Shown: positions 10,542 through 19,519 of the stretch, one piece after another
How positions within the stretch are numbered: position 1 is the first letter of the stretch
Layout: the number at the start of each line of letters is the position of its first letter
DNA from: DASYLJ01 sp964404165
Lineage (GTDB): Bacteria; Desulfobacterota; Binatia; DP-6
Assembly (NCBI GenBank): GCA_964404165.1
Contig: CAYOIZ010000010.1
Coordinates: forward strand, 62,001 to 126,000
Direction of reading: 5' to 3'
Length of the DNA: 64,000 nucleotides
Notes under the pieces: generated by a model
The model's database searches: none
The model's input: only the letters and a program-made list of their open reading frames with translations
Told to the model about the DNA's origin: nothing
Made by a program: the position numbers and the translations under genes

Positions 10542-10545
<4 letters not shown>
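9685..10545 (-). CDS. prmC: peptide chain release factor N5-glutamine methyltransferase PrmC
   Basis: 286 aa. PrmC methylates the Gln of the GGQ motif in release factors, and prfA lies immediately upstream. The N-terminal helical domain is followed by VLTPRPETELLVE, the SAM loop VLDAGTGSGAVAAAIA, and the VVSNPPYI catalytic NPPY motif near residue 190. The ATG overlaps the prfA stop by four bases. The extra start residues MIGMV are not conserved, so a start at the second Met is possible. Confidence 0.95.
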
Positions 10546-11606
<1,061 letters not shown>

Positions 11607-11661
11607 GGGCGGTCAGCGCTCCGGGCGGCGGCGGAGGCGCCGCGCCCGTACGATGGTCGGA

Positions 11662-11913
11662 TCAGCTGGTGGGCGTCGAGTCGTCGGTGCCGTCGGCCGG
11701 CTTCTCGGTGCTGCCGGCCTTGCCGTACTTGCGCCGGAAGCGCTCGACCCGACCCGCCGTGTCCATGAGCTTCTGCTTCCCGGTGTAGAACGGGTGGCAG
11801 GCCGAGCAGATCTCGACGTGGATGTTGTCGACGGTGGAACGGGTTTCGACCACATTGCCGCAGGCGCAGACGATCCGGGCCGCGTCGTACTTCGGATGAA
11901 TGCCTTCCTTCAT
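11662..11913 (-). CDS. rpmE: 50S ribosomal protein L31
   Basis: 83 aa, zinc-containing (C+) L31 type. MKEGIHPKYDAARIVCACG opens the protein. The four zinc ligands are the CAC pair near residues 16-18 and CSAC near residue 37, followed by HPFYTGKQKLMDTAGRVERF. The C-terminal 12-15 residues form an acidic/Ser-Thr tail longer than in E. coli. It heads the long leftward cluster and is separated from prfA by 55 bp. Confidence 0.95.
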   Translation of the reverse strand: MKEGIHPKYDAARIVCACGNVVETRSTVDNIHVEICSACHPFYTGKQKLMDTAGRVERFRRKYGKAGSTEKPADGTDDSTPTS

Positions 11914-11989
11914 GACGGACCGAAGCTCTTAACAGGCGTCGCGCGGTGGCGCAATGCGTCCCCCGCCGCTGCCCGCTCAAGCATCTCTG

Positions 11990-12017
11990 GAGTCAGATTG
12001 ACTCATAGGCATGAGTC
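11990..12017. promoter_or_regulatory. candidate VapB operator, three half-sites
   Basis: GAGTCA (11990-11995), TGACTC (11999-12004) and GAGTC (12013-12017) alternate in orientation. The outer pair can be written as the perfect inverted repeat GACTCAT, 4-nt spacer, ATGAGTC at 12000-12017. The sites cover the -35 region, as expected for autorepression by a ribbon-helix-helix antitoxin. Confidence 0.55.
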
Positions 12018-12026
12018 ACCTAGCCT
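11998..12026 (+). promoter_or_regulatory. candidate vapB promoter, near-leaderless
   Basis: TTGACT (11998-12003) and TAGCCT (12021-12026) are separated by 17 bp. Expected transcription start is about 12033, the A of the vapB ATG. No Shine-Dalgarno is visible before that ATG, which fits a leaderless mRNA. The -10 match is modest. Confidence 0.45.
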
Positions 12027-12032
12027 CCCGCC

Positions 12033-12287
12033 ATGAGCAAGCGGATGCAGGTGCTCATCGACGACGCCGACTTCCGCCGCATGCAGGCGGCCGCGAAGGT
12101 CCGGGGCGTCTCCCTCGCCGAGTGGGTCCGGGGACACCTTCGGGACGCCGTCCGCGCCACCCCCACCGGCAGCATGCAGCGGAAGCTCGACGCGGTCCGC
12201 GCGGCCAGCCAGCACGCCTACCCGTCCGCCGACATCGAGCAGATGCTCGAGGAGATCGAGCGCGGCTACGGGCCGACGCCGCCATGA
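12033..12287 (+). CDS. vapB: ribbon-helix-helix antitoxin, VapB type
   Basis: 84 aa. The N-terminal half MSKRMQVLIDDADFRRMQAA then RGVSLAEWVRGHLRDAV has the beta-strand/two-helix pattern of ribbon-helix-helix DNA-binding antitoxins. The C-terminal half (PSADIEQMLEEIERGYGPTPP) is the expected toxin-wrapping region. The next gene, a PIN-domain toxin, starts in an ATGA overlap. Role inferred: neutralises VapC and represses the operon through the repeats just upstream. Confidence 0.85.
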   Translation: MSKRMQVLIDDADFRRMQAAAKVRGVSLAEWVRGHLRDAVRATPTGSMQRKLDAVRAASQHAYPSADIEQMLEEIERGYGPTPP

Positions 12288-12679
12288 TCCTCGTCGACTC
12301 GAACGTGCCGATGTACCTGGTCGGCGCCGACCATCCGCACAAGGTCGACGCCCGCCGCCTGCTCGAGAAGCTGATCGCCGACGGCGAGCGGCTCGTCACC
12401 GACGCCGAGGCCCTGCAGGAGATCCTCCACCGCTACGTCGCGATCGGCCGCCGGGACGCCATCCAGCCGGCGCTCGATGCGCTGCTCGGCGTGGTCGACG
12501 AGGTGGTGCCGATCGAGGGCGAGGACGTGCTGGCGGCGCGCGACGTCGTCCTCGGCATGCCGACGCTGTCGGCGCGTGATGCGCTGCACATCGCCGTCAT
12601 GCGGCGGCACCGGATCGAACGGATACTGACGTTCGATCGGGGGTTCGACGGCGTGCCGGGCGTGCAGCGGCTGGCGTGA
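12284..12679 (+). CDS. vapC: PIN-domain toxin VapC
   Basis: 131 aa PIN-domain ribonuclease. The acidic active-site residues are visible: Asp in MILVDSN, Glu in TDAEALQEIL near residue 46, Asp in TLSARDALHIAVM, and Asp in ILTFDRGFD near the C-terminus. The ATG overlaps the antitoxin stop as ATGA, the usual arrangement. Family members cleave tRNA or rRNA; the target here cannot be read from sequence. The pair is complete and looks functional. Confidence 0.9.
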   Translation: MILVDSNVPMYLVGADHPHKVDARRLLEKLIADGERLVTDAEALQEILHRYVAIGRRDAIQPALDALLGVVDEVVPIEGEDVLAARDVVLGMPTLSARDALHIAVMRRHRIERILTFDRGFDGVPGVQRLA

Positions 12680-12699
12680 GCGGTCGGGACGCCTCGATC

Positions 12700-13644
12700 T
12701 CAGGGCGGCACGACGCCGTACCACCCGGCGCATAGCGGAGCCGGATCGTAGTCGCACTGGATCTCATTGGCCTTCCAGCCCTTGGAGGCGAACGGGCCGG
12801 GATCCGCGGCGCCGGTCAGGCACATGTAGGGGCCGGCCTTCGTGGCGCAGTTTTCGTACGCCACCCAGATCTGCACGCACCCCCGTGCGTCGGAGTCGCA
12901 CAGGCTGGCGCACGTGGCGTACGCGTCCTCGAAGCTGGCCGCACTCAGCGGGAGCTCGAGCTCCAGATAGTTGAACGGGATGCAGCGGTTCGAGTAGGTC
13001 TGCACGAGCGCGTACGACCGAATCGTCGTGGTGGTCGACGAGCTCGTCGTCGTCGTGGTCGATGTCGACGTGCTCGTGGTGCTGGTCGTCACGCCGAAGG
13101 TCGGACAGCTCGCCGGCGCCGGCGCGTTCCGGGCGACGAACCGCTGGCCATCGTTCCGGGTGATCGTTCCGCCGAACGTGCCGCAGAAGCGCGCTCCGCC
13201 GATCTCGATCACGACGCCCACCTCGCCCTGCGGGATTCCGCCGAGCGCGTAGGCGCCCTCGCCCTTCGCCGTGAACCGGATCGAGCGACCGTCGATCAGG
13301 CGCGCACCGCGGACGGCCCCCGTGCGGCTCGTGTACTTGAAGCCGATCCGAGGCGCATTGCCCGTCAGGCTCCAGTCGCTTGCCGGAAGGTCCAACACCG
13401 TCGCCGGACCCGTGACTGGTCCGATGTACACCGTGGCGCCCGTGACACTGGGATCGACGCCCGACAGGTCGACGTCGACATCAGTCAGGCCGACCAGGTT
13501 GCGGCGTCCCTGCGGATGCGGCGAATCGGCGAGGCGCATCTCGCTCCCCTCGAGGGGAACGTCGGCGGCCGGGGAGAGCCCGGGAGCCGCCGCGAACAGG
13601 GTGAGCGCGATGAAGATGGCCGATGGCATACCGCGGGACGTCAT
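12700..13644 (-). CDS. secreted protein with Thr/Ser linker and Cys-rich C-terminal domain
   Basis: 314 aa, no recognised family. Residues 1-27 form a signal peptide (hydrophobic run IFIALTLFAAAPG, then LSPAADVP). A beta-rich domain of about 160 residues contains DWSLTGNAPRIGFKY and GVVIEIGGARFCGTF. A linker of only Thr and Ser (about 23 residues) follows PASCPTFGV. The C-terminal 95 residues hold eight Cys (for example ATCASLCDSDARGC and YENCATKAGPYMC), probably disulfide-bonded like PAN/apple-type modules. The N-terminal domain layout matches the protein at 34558-35316. Likely exported or surface attached; function unknown. Confidence 0.75.
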   Translation of the reverse strand: MTSRGMPSAIFIALTLFAAAPGLSPAADVPLEGSEMRLADSPHPQGRRNLVGLTDVDVDLSGVDPSVTGATVYIGPVTGPATVLDLPASDWSLTGNAPRIGFKYTSRTGAVRGARLIDGRSIRFTAKGEGAYALGGIPQGEVGVVIEIGGARFCGTFGGTITRNDGQRFVARNAPAPASCPTFGVTTSTTSTSTSTTTTTSSSTTTTIRSYALVQTYSNRCIPFNYLELELPLSAASFEDAYATCASLCDSDARGCVQIWVAYENCATKAGPYMCLTGAADPGPFASKGWKANEIQCDYDPAPLCAGWYGVVPP

Positions 13645-13737
13645 CGCTGCGGCCTAGCACAGGTCGTCACGCATGCGGTAGTGATATTGTCATTCAAGTT
13701 CGAGTGGTTGCGGCACGCTGCATCCAGGAAGGTAGGC

Positions 13738-14574
13738 TCAGGTCACGAGCCAGCGGTCGAACCACGCGTCGATCAGCGCGAACACCTGCGCGCGTTCGGC
13801 GGGCGGCTCGTTCAGCAGCTCGTGGTAGAAGCCCGGCAACATCACGAGCTCGTGCGGCCCGCGGATCAGCGCCGCGATCTCGCGCGCCCCGTCCGGCGTG
13901 ACGAGACGATCGGCGTCGCCCTGCACGATCAGTACCGGCACCTTCAGGTTCGGCGCCCCGGCGCGCGCCGCCGCCTGGCCGCGGTGCATCGCGCGCACGA
14001 GCCCCGCCGTCGCCACGCGATGCACCAGCGGGTCGGCAACGTACGCCTCCCCGACCGCCGCATCCCGCGCCAGCGCATCGGCGGCGAGCGCAGACTTGAA
14101 GCGGATCCGCGGTGCGACCGATGCGAGCGACCGCGCGAACGCCTGCAACCAGCGCGGCGCGTGATCGGGCACGCGGAACGCCGGCGCCGACAGCATCCCC
14201 GCGCGCACCGTGTCCGGATGACGCAGCAGGTACAGAAAGCCGATGAGCCCGCCCATGCTGTGCCCGAGCAGCACGCGCGGCACGCCCGGCCAGTGCTGCT
14301 CGGCGCGCTCGGCGAGCGTGCGCAGGTCGGTCACCATCTCGCCGAGCTCGAGACAGTGCCCACGCGGCCCACCCGACCGACCATGGCCGCGATGGTCGAC
14401 GCCCGCGACGGCGAGCCCGCGCGCCGTCAGGTGCTCGATGACGTGCGCATACCGCCCGAGGTGCTCGGCGTAGCCGTGCGACAGCAACACCACGCCGCGC
14501 GGCGGCAGCAGCGGCTCGGCGCGACGCCAGTGGATCGGCACGCCGCCGGCGCCGCTGAACGTGTCCTCGGTCAC
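13738..14574 (-). CDS. alpha/beta hydrolase, monoacylglycerol lipase type
   Basis: 278 aa. Motifs of the monoacylglycerol lipase/lysophospholipase family are in order: VVLLSHGYAEHLGRY (oxyanion HG), GVDHRGHGRSGGPRG, nucleophile elbow LLGHSMGG near residue 100, catalytic Asp in IVQGDADRLV, and catalytic His in LPGFYHELLNE. No signal peptide, so cytoplasmic. GTG start overlaps the glpK stop as GTGA, which couples it to glycerol kinase. Likely role: release glycerol or fatty acids from monoacylglycerols. Substrate is inferred. Confidence 0.87.
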   Translation of the reverse strand: MTEDTFSGAGGVPIHWRRAEPLLPPRGVVLLSHGYAEHLGRYAHVIEHLTARGLAVAGVDHRGHGRSGGPRGHCLELGEMVTDLRTLAERAEQHWPGVPRVLLGHSMGGLIGFLYLLRHPDTVRAGMLSAPAFRVPDHAPRWLQAFARSLASVAPRIRFKSALAADALARDAAVGEAYVADPLVHRVATAGLVRAMHRGQAAARAGAPNLKVPVLIVQGDADRLVTPDGAREIAALIRGPHELVMLPGFYHELLNEPPAERAQVFALIDAWFDRWLVT

Positions 14575-16058
14575 GGCGCCGTCGAGCGCACACGGCGGAC
14601 GGCGTCCTGCCAGCCGCGATAGAGACCGTCGCGCTCCTCGGCCTTCATCTTCGGCGTGAAGCGACGATCCTTCCGGCGGGCGCGCTCGAGCTCGGCGGGC
14701 GAGCGCCAGAAGCCCGTCGCCAGGCCGGCGAGCTGCGCCGCACCCATGGCCGTGGTCTCGATCAGCTTCGGCCGCTCGACCGGCGTGTTCAGGAGATCGG
14801 CCTGGAACTGCATCAGGAAATTGTTCGCCGACGCGCCGCCGTCGACGCGGAGCGATGTGAGCGACGCCCCCGCGTCGGCCGCCATGGCATCGACGACGTC
14901 GCGCGTCTGGTACGCCAGCGCCTCGAGCGCCGCCCGCACGAGATGGTCGCGCGTCACGCCGCGCGTGAGACCCACGACTGCCCCACGCGCGTTCGCGTCC
15001 CAGTACGGTGCACCGAGCCCGACGAACGCCGGCACCAGATACACGCCGAGCGTCGAGCGCACCGCGCGCGCCATCGCCTCCGACTCGGCGGCCTTCTTCA
15101 GGACACCGAGGCCGTCGCGCAGCCACTGGATGGTCGCGCCGGCGACGAAGACCGATCCCTCGAGCGCATAGGCGGGGCGTCCGGTGGCGTCGCAGGCCAC
15201 CGTGGTGAGCAGGCCGTGGCGCGACTGCACCGGGTTCTGCCCGGTGTTGAGCAGCAGGAAGCAGCCGGTGCCGTAGGTGTTCTTCGCCATGCCGGGCTCG
15301 ACGCAGCCCTGGCCGAACAGCGCCGACTGCTGGTCGCCCGCGATGCCGGCGATGGGCACGGGGCTGCCGAGGATGTCGGCCGTCGTCTCGCCGAACACCC
15401 CGCTCGACGGCCGCACCGACGGCAGCACCGCCTCGGGCACTTCGAGCAGGCGGCACAGCTCCGCGTCCCACGCATGCGACCCGATATCGTAGAGCAGCGT
15501 GCGCGAGGCGTTGGTGGGGTCGGTGGCGTGGACGGCGCCGCCGGTGAGCTTCCAGAGCAGCCACGAGTCGATGGTGCCGAAGCAGAGGTCGCCGCAGGCG
15601 GCACGCTCGCCGGCGCGCTTCACGTTCTGCAGCAGCCAGCGCAGCTTCGTGCCGCTGAAGTACGGGTCGATGACGAGCCCCGTCTTGCGTCGCACGAGGT
15701 CCTCGTAGCCGCGGCCCTTGAGCGAGTCGCAGTACTCGGCGGTGCGACGGTCCTGCCACACGATGGCGCGGTGGACGGGCTTCCCGGTGCGACGGTCCCA
15801 CAGGACGACCGTCTCGCGCTGGTTCGTGATGCCGATCGCCGCGACGTCGCGGCCGCGCACCTGCGCGCGACGGCACGCCTGCCGCAGCACCCCGAGCGTG
15901 ACCCGCCAGATCTCCTCGGCGTCGTGCTCGACCCAGCCCGGCTTCGGGAAGAACTGCGTGAACTCGCGATACGCGCGTGCGACGACCTTGCCGCCGCGGT
16001 CCATGACGAGCACGGTCGAGCCCGTCGTTCCCTGATCGACCGCAACCACCACCGCCAT
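14571..16058 (-). CDS. glpK: glycerol kinase
   Basis: 495 aa FGGY-family kinase making glycerol 3-phosphate from glycerol and ATP. N-terminal VVVAVDQGTTGSTVLVMDR is the phosphate-1 motif. IGITNQRETVVLWDRRTG and IVWQDRRT are glycerol-binding segments. SGTKLRW, IAGDQQSALFGQGC, GMAKNTYGTGCFLL and the C-terminal VDGGASANNFLMQFQADLL are family signatures. Length is standard. It sits between an acyltransferase and a lipase in one leftward operon. Confidence 0.96.
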   Translation of the reverse strand: MAVVVAVDQGTTGSTVLVMDRGGKVVARAYREFTQFFPKPGWVEHDAEEIWRVTLGVLRQACRRAQVRGRDVAAIGITNQRETVVLWDRRTGKPVHRAIVWQDRRTAEYCDSLKGRGYEDLVRRKTGLVIDPYFSGTKLRWLLQNVKRAGERAACGDLCFGTIDSWLLWKLTGGAVHATDPTNASRTLLYDIGSHAWDAELCRLLEVPEAVLPSVRPSSGVFGETTADILGSPVPIAGIAGDQQSALFGQGCVEPGMAKNTYGTGCFLLLNTGQNPVQSRHGLLTTVACDATGRPAYALEGSVFVAGATIQWLRDGLGVLKKAAESEAMARAVRSTLGVYLVPAFVGLGAPYWDANARGAVVGLTRGVTRDHLVRAALEALAYQTRDVVDAMAADAGASLTSLRVDGGASANNFLMQFQADLLNTPVERPKLIETTAMGAAQLAGLATGFWRSPAELERARRKDRRFTPKMKAEERDGLYRGWQDAVRRVRSTAP

Positions 16059-16076
16059 GCGCGGCTCCTTTCGACG

Positions 16077-17051
16077 TCAGCGGAAGAGGCCGCGGCGGCG
16101 CCGCAGCCCGTCGCTCACCAGACCCTGCAGGCGCTCGCGCACCTGGGCGCGGAGCGCCCGCAGCACCTTGGCGTCCTTCGCCGCCGCCGGCGCATAGCGC
16201 GCCGCCACGTCGAGCGGCTCGCCGACGTGCAGCGTCCACTTGGTCGGGAGCGGAATGAGCGTGGGCGTGATCGGCATGGCGGGCAGGCCGAGCGGCTTGC
16301 CGAGCCCCTCCACGCGCCACAGCACCGGATGCACCTCTTCCGAGCCGATGACGGCCACCGGCACGATCGGCGCACCGGTCTCGATGGCCGCGCGCAGGAT
16401 CGGCGAGCGACCGAACGCCGCCAGCCGGTAGCGCTGCGCGAACGTCTTCGCCATGGCGCCGGGGCCCTCGGGGAAGACGACGGCCAGCTCGTCGCTCTGC
16501 AGCACCTGGCGGACGTTCACCGGCGACACCGGCATGGCGCCGAGCGCGCCCAGCATCGAGCCCACGATCGGCAGGTCGATGAGCGAGTGGTCGATCAGCG
16601 GCCGCGCCGCCCGCATCGCGCTGCCCAGCGCCTCGGTGAGCATGAAGGCCTCGTAGGGCAGCAGCGAGCCCGCGCGATTGGCGACGACGAGCACGCGGCC
16701 GATGCGCGGCACGCGCTCGAGCCCGACGGCGTCGACGCGCCACCAGTAGCGGTAGAGCGCCTGGCGCGACATCTCGGCGAGGGGATTGTCGGCGATCTCC
16801 CCCATCACCCAGCGTCGCACGTCGCTGTAGCGCGCCAGGACCTCGTCGGCGGCGACGTGCAGGTACGGCATCGCACCACTGGCACGGCCCGCGTCGGCGA
16901 GCGCGTCCTCCACCTGACGCTCGAGCGCGGCCAGGCGCCGCGTGATGTCGGCCGGCGACGGGAGCGGCGCGAAGCGACCACCGCGGCGTCCGGCGCTGAG
17001 CGGGATCACCCGCGACGGCGCATCGCCGGCGGGGCGATCGACATCCGACAT
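16077..17051 (-). CDS. PlsC-like acyltransferase with altered HX4D motif
   Basis: 324 aa. The C-terminal 230 residues resemble lysophosphatidic-acid-type acyltransferases, with FPEGPGAMAKTFAQRYRL as the conserved block III and APIVPVAVIGSEEVHP as block IV. At the block I position, where the catalytic His of HX4D is expected, the sequence reads VVANRAGSLLPYE, with Arg in place of His and no Asp in register. The first 90 residues are helical and Arg-rich without membrane segments. It opens an operon with glpK and a lipase, so a role in acylglycerol synthesis is plausible, but activity is uncertain. Confidence 0.75.
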   Translation of the reverse strand: MSDVDRPAGDAPSRVIPLSAGRRGGRFAPLPSPADITRRLAALERQVEDALADAGRASGAMPYLHVAADEVLARYSDVRRWVMGEIADNPLAEMSRQALYRYWWRVDAVGLERVPRIGRVLVVANRAGSLLPYEAFMLTEALGSAMRAARPLIDHSLIDLPIVGSMLGALGAMPVSPVNVRQVLQSDELAVVFPEGPGAMAKTFAQRYRLAAFGRSPILRAAIETGAPIVPVAVIGSEEVHPVLWRVEGLGKPLGLPAMPITPTLIPLPTKWTLHVGEPLDVAARYAPAAAKDAKVLRALRAQVRERLQGLVSDGLRRRRGLFR

Positions 17052-17115
17052 GGCGTCCGTGAGTAGGGGACGAACCTGTGGAAGTCAACGCGATCGACCG
17101 GCATGGTGCGACGCG

Positions 17116-18231
17116 ATGACCGCGTGTCCGCATCGGCCACCCTGCCCCGGGTGTCCGCGCTTCGGGATGCCCGGCGTGGCCCCGGCGCCGCTCGCCGCGC
17201 TGACCGCGCTGTGCGCCGACGCGGGGCTGCCGGCACCGGTCGTCGTCGACGGCCCGGCGGGGGGGCATCGCCATCGCGCGCGCCTCGCCGTCCGCGGCCG
17301 CGCGACGTCGCCGAAGATCGGCATCTTCCAGGAGGACTCGCACCGCATCGCGGACATCCCGCGCTGCGTCGTCCACCATCCGCTCGTCAACACGGTGGCC
17401 GACGCGGTGAAGGCGGCGATCCGTCGCACCGGCACGGCGCCGTACGCCGACGCGCCCCACCGCGGTGCGCTGCGCTATCTGCAGGTCGTCGTCGCGCGTG
17501 ACGGCGGCACGGCGCAGGTCGTGCTGGTGGGCAACGGCGACACGCCCGCGCCGCTCGACGCGCTCGCGACCGAGGTCGAACGGCTCCTCGGTCCGGCGCT
17601 CCACAGCCTGTGGTGGAACGGACAGCCCGAGCGCACGAACACGATCCTCGGACCGCACTGGCATCGCTGGACGGGACCCGCCGCCGTGCGCGAGACGATC
17701 GGCGGCGCCGGCGTCTTCTTCCCGCCCGGCGCCTTCGGCCAGAGCAACCTGCCGCTCGCCGACGCGCTGGTGGCGCAGGTGCACGCGTGGGTGCCCGACG
17801 GCGCCGCGGTGACGGAGTTCCACGCCGGCTGCGGTGCGCTCGGGCTCGGCCTCCTGCCCCGCATCGCACGGCTCGCCTGCAACGAGGTGGCGCCGGACTC
17901 GCTCGCCGGGCTGGCCCTCGGCATCGAAGCGTCGCCCGAAGGCGCGCGCGCGCGGGTCCTGGCGGGCCCCGCCGCCGAGCATCTGGCTGCGTTGGACGGT
18001 GCGGACGTCGTCATCGTCGATCCACCGCGCAGGGGCCTCGACGCCAGGCTGCTCGACGCGCTGGTGGCGTCGCCACCGCAGCGACTCATCGCGGTGAGCT
18101 GCGGCATCGACGCCTTCCTGCGCGAGGCGGAGGCGGTGCGACGCCGCATGCGACTGCGCGCGCTGGTGCCGTTCGCGCTCTTCCCGTTCACCGAGCACGT
18201 CGAGACGGTGGCGCTCTTCGAACGCGCGTAG
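17116..18231 (+). CDS. class I SAM-dependent RNA methyltransferase, TrmA/RlmD type
   Basis: 371 aa. RNA m5U methyltransferase family. N-terminal CPHRPPCPGC gives CX5CX2C, and a fourth Cys in IPRCVVHH could complete a [4Fe-4S] site as in RlmD. There is no TRAM domain. FGQSNLPLADALV is the RNA-binding FxQxN motif. The degenerate SAM loop is EFHAGCGALGLGL, VIVDPPRRGLD supplies the DPPRxG motif, and VSCGIDAF the catalytic Cys. ATG 17116 is chosen because it precedes the Cys cluster directly. It is divergent from the acyltransferase operon and abuts the M23 peptidase stop. Confidence 0.88.
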   Translation: MTACPHRPPCPGCPRFGMPGVAPAPLAALTALCADAGLPAPVVVDGPAGGHRHRARLAVRGRATSPKIGIFQEDSHRIADIPRCVVHHPLVNTVADAVKAAIRRTGTAPYADAPHRGALRYLQVVVARDGGTAQVVLVGNGDTPAPLDALATEVERLLGPALHSLWWNGQPERTNTILGPHWHRWTGPAAVRETIGGAGVFFPPGAFGQSNLPLADALVAQVHAWVPDGAAVTEFHAGCGALGLGLLPRIARLACNEVAPDSLAGLALGIEASPEGARARVLAGPAAEHLAALDGADVVIVDPPRRGLDARLLDALVASPPQRLIAVSCGIDAFLREAEAVRRRMRLRALVPFALFPFTEHVETVALFERA

Positions 18232-19407
18232 CTACTTCCCGAAGCGCACGATCGACTGGTCGAGCGGCAGCGCGCGCGTCACGCGATCGGGCGGCGTCAC
18301 CGGCGTGACCGCGAGCGGCGTGCCCTTCTCCTCCGCCGTGTCGAAGGCCTCGGTCCCGGGCGAGTGACCGACGACCTCGAAGGCGTCGATCTCGTACGGC
18401 AGGCCGTTCGAATCCAGCGACGAGGCACTGTCCATGACGTGGAAGTGCAGATGGGGCGCGACGGAGTTGCCCGAGTTGCCGACGAGGCCGAGCACCTGAC
18501 CGCGTTTGACACGATCGCCGGCGCGGACCCGCACGCTACCGGGCTGGAGATGGGCATAGAGCCCGAAGCGACCCCCGCCCAGGTCGAGCACCACCGAGTT
18601 GCCGTCGGCCTGCGCCAACGAGATCGCCGCGGGGAATGTCCCGGGTGTCTGCTCCGGCAGGTCGTTCGTCACCGACGCGACGCGCGCGTCGGCCACGGCC
18701 AGCGCCTCCTTCCCGTAGATGGCGTAGCTGCCCGGCTGCTCGCGCGGGCCGACGTAGATGCGGCCCTCGCCGTCCGTCTGCTCCCAGTCGACCGCGAAGC
18801 GCTGCGCGACGCGCACGCGACCATCCACGGGCAGCGCGGCGCGGGTGTGACGGGTGGCGTCGCAGCACGAGTCGGCGGCGACGTAGCGGTCCCCGGCGAG
18901 CGGCGGTCCGATGACGACCGGGGTGCGTTTGTCGACGGCGACGTCGCCACCGGGCATCGCCATCTCCTGCTGTCCCGGCGGTGCGGCGTCCACGTGCGCG
19001 TGCACGACGTGCGACAAGCGCGTCGGCACCGAGGTCCCGTCGGGCAACGTGACGTGGACGAACAGCAGCGACGTCCCGCCGCCCGGCATCGTGGGGCTCG
19101 CATCGCGTCGCCCGGCGGGCTGGAGGCGCGTGGCCACCGCCGCCGCGTCGATCGTCGCGAGCGCCTTCCCGTCGCCGACGACGTCGACCGACTCGACGGT
19201 CGCCGCGGCGCTCGAGAAATTGGTGATCCACAGCTCGTAGACCAGGTGCGTGCGCCCGTCGGAGCCGCGGAACGGCATGGGCGCGTCACGGACCGCGAGC
19301 AGCAGCGGCGTCATGCGTTCTTCCGCGCGTGCGGTGGCGACGGCCACGGCCAGTCCGAGCACGAGCACGGTCGCGCCGGTCCTCATCCAACGTGACGGGA
19401 TCGCCAT
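18232..19407 (-). CDS. secreted M23-family (LytM) metallopeptidase
   Basis: 391 aa. Signal peptide at residues 1-28 (TGATVLVLGLAVAVATARA). The middle 200 residues are a beta-rich domain with a CC pair in ADSCCDATRHT. The C-terminal M23 domain shows GLYAHLQPGSVRVRAGDRV, then GNSGNSVAPHLHFHVMDS with the HxH zinc ligand. The first zinc-ligand HxxxD-type motif is degenerate, so hydrolase activity is not certain. Family members cleave peptidoglycan cross-links or act as amidase activators. The stop abuts the methyltransferase stop on the other strand. Confidence 0.87.
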   Translation of the reverse strand: MAIPSRWMRTGATVLVLGLAVAVATARAEERMTPLLLAVRDAPMPFRGSDGRTHLVYELWITNFSSAAATVESVDVVGDGKALATIDAAAVATRLQPAGRRDASPTMPGGGTSLLFVHVTLPDGTSVPTRLSHVVHAHVDAAPPGQQEMAMPGGDVAVDKRTPVVIGPPLAGDRYVAADSCCDATRHTRAALPVDGRVRVAQRFAVDWEQTDGEGRIYVGPREQPGSYAIYGKEALAVADARVASVTNDLPEQTPGTFPAAISLAQADGNSVVLDLGGGRFGLYAHLQPGSVRVRAGDRVKRGQVLGLVGNSGNSVAPHLHFHVMDSASSLDSNGLPYEIDAFEVVGHSPGTEAFDTAEEKGTPLAVTPVTPPDRVTRALPLDQSIVRFGK

Positions 19408-19519
19408 TGCGTCACGCGACGTATCAAGAACCCGCGGCGCTCGCACCTGCGGCGCGCGGTGGACCTGCAGTGAAGAATGGGGCTCGGCGACCCGCGCTTG
19501 ACCGTCTAGAGTGGGAACC

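Noticed and set aside
13021..13090. Simple-sequence repeat tract
   Set aside because: It is the codon-varied Thr/Ser linker of the secreted protein, not a uniform tandem repeat.
13738..18198. Very long open frame on the minus strand through four genes
   Set aside because: Only its last 278 codons (the lipase) are protein-like; the rest is antisense or out of frame to glpK, the acyltransferase and the methyltransferase, a usual effect of high GC.
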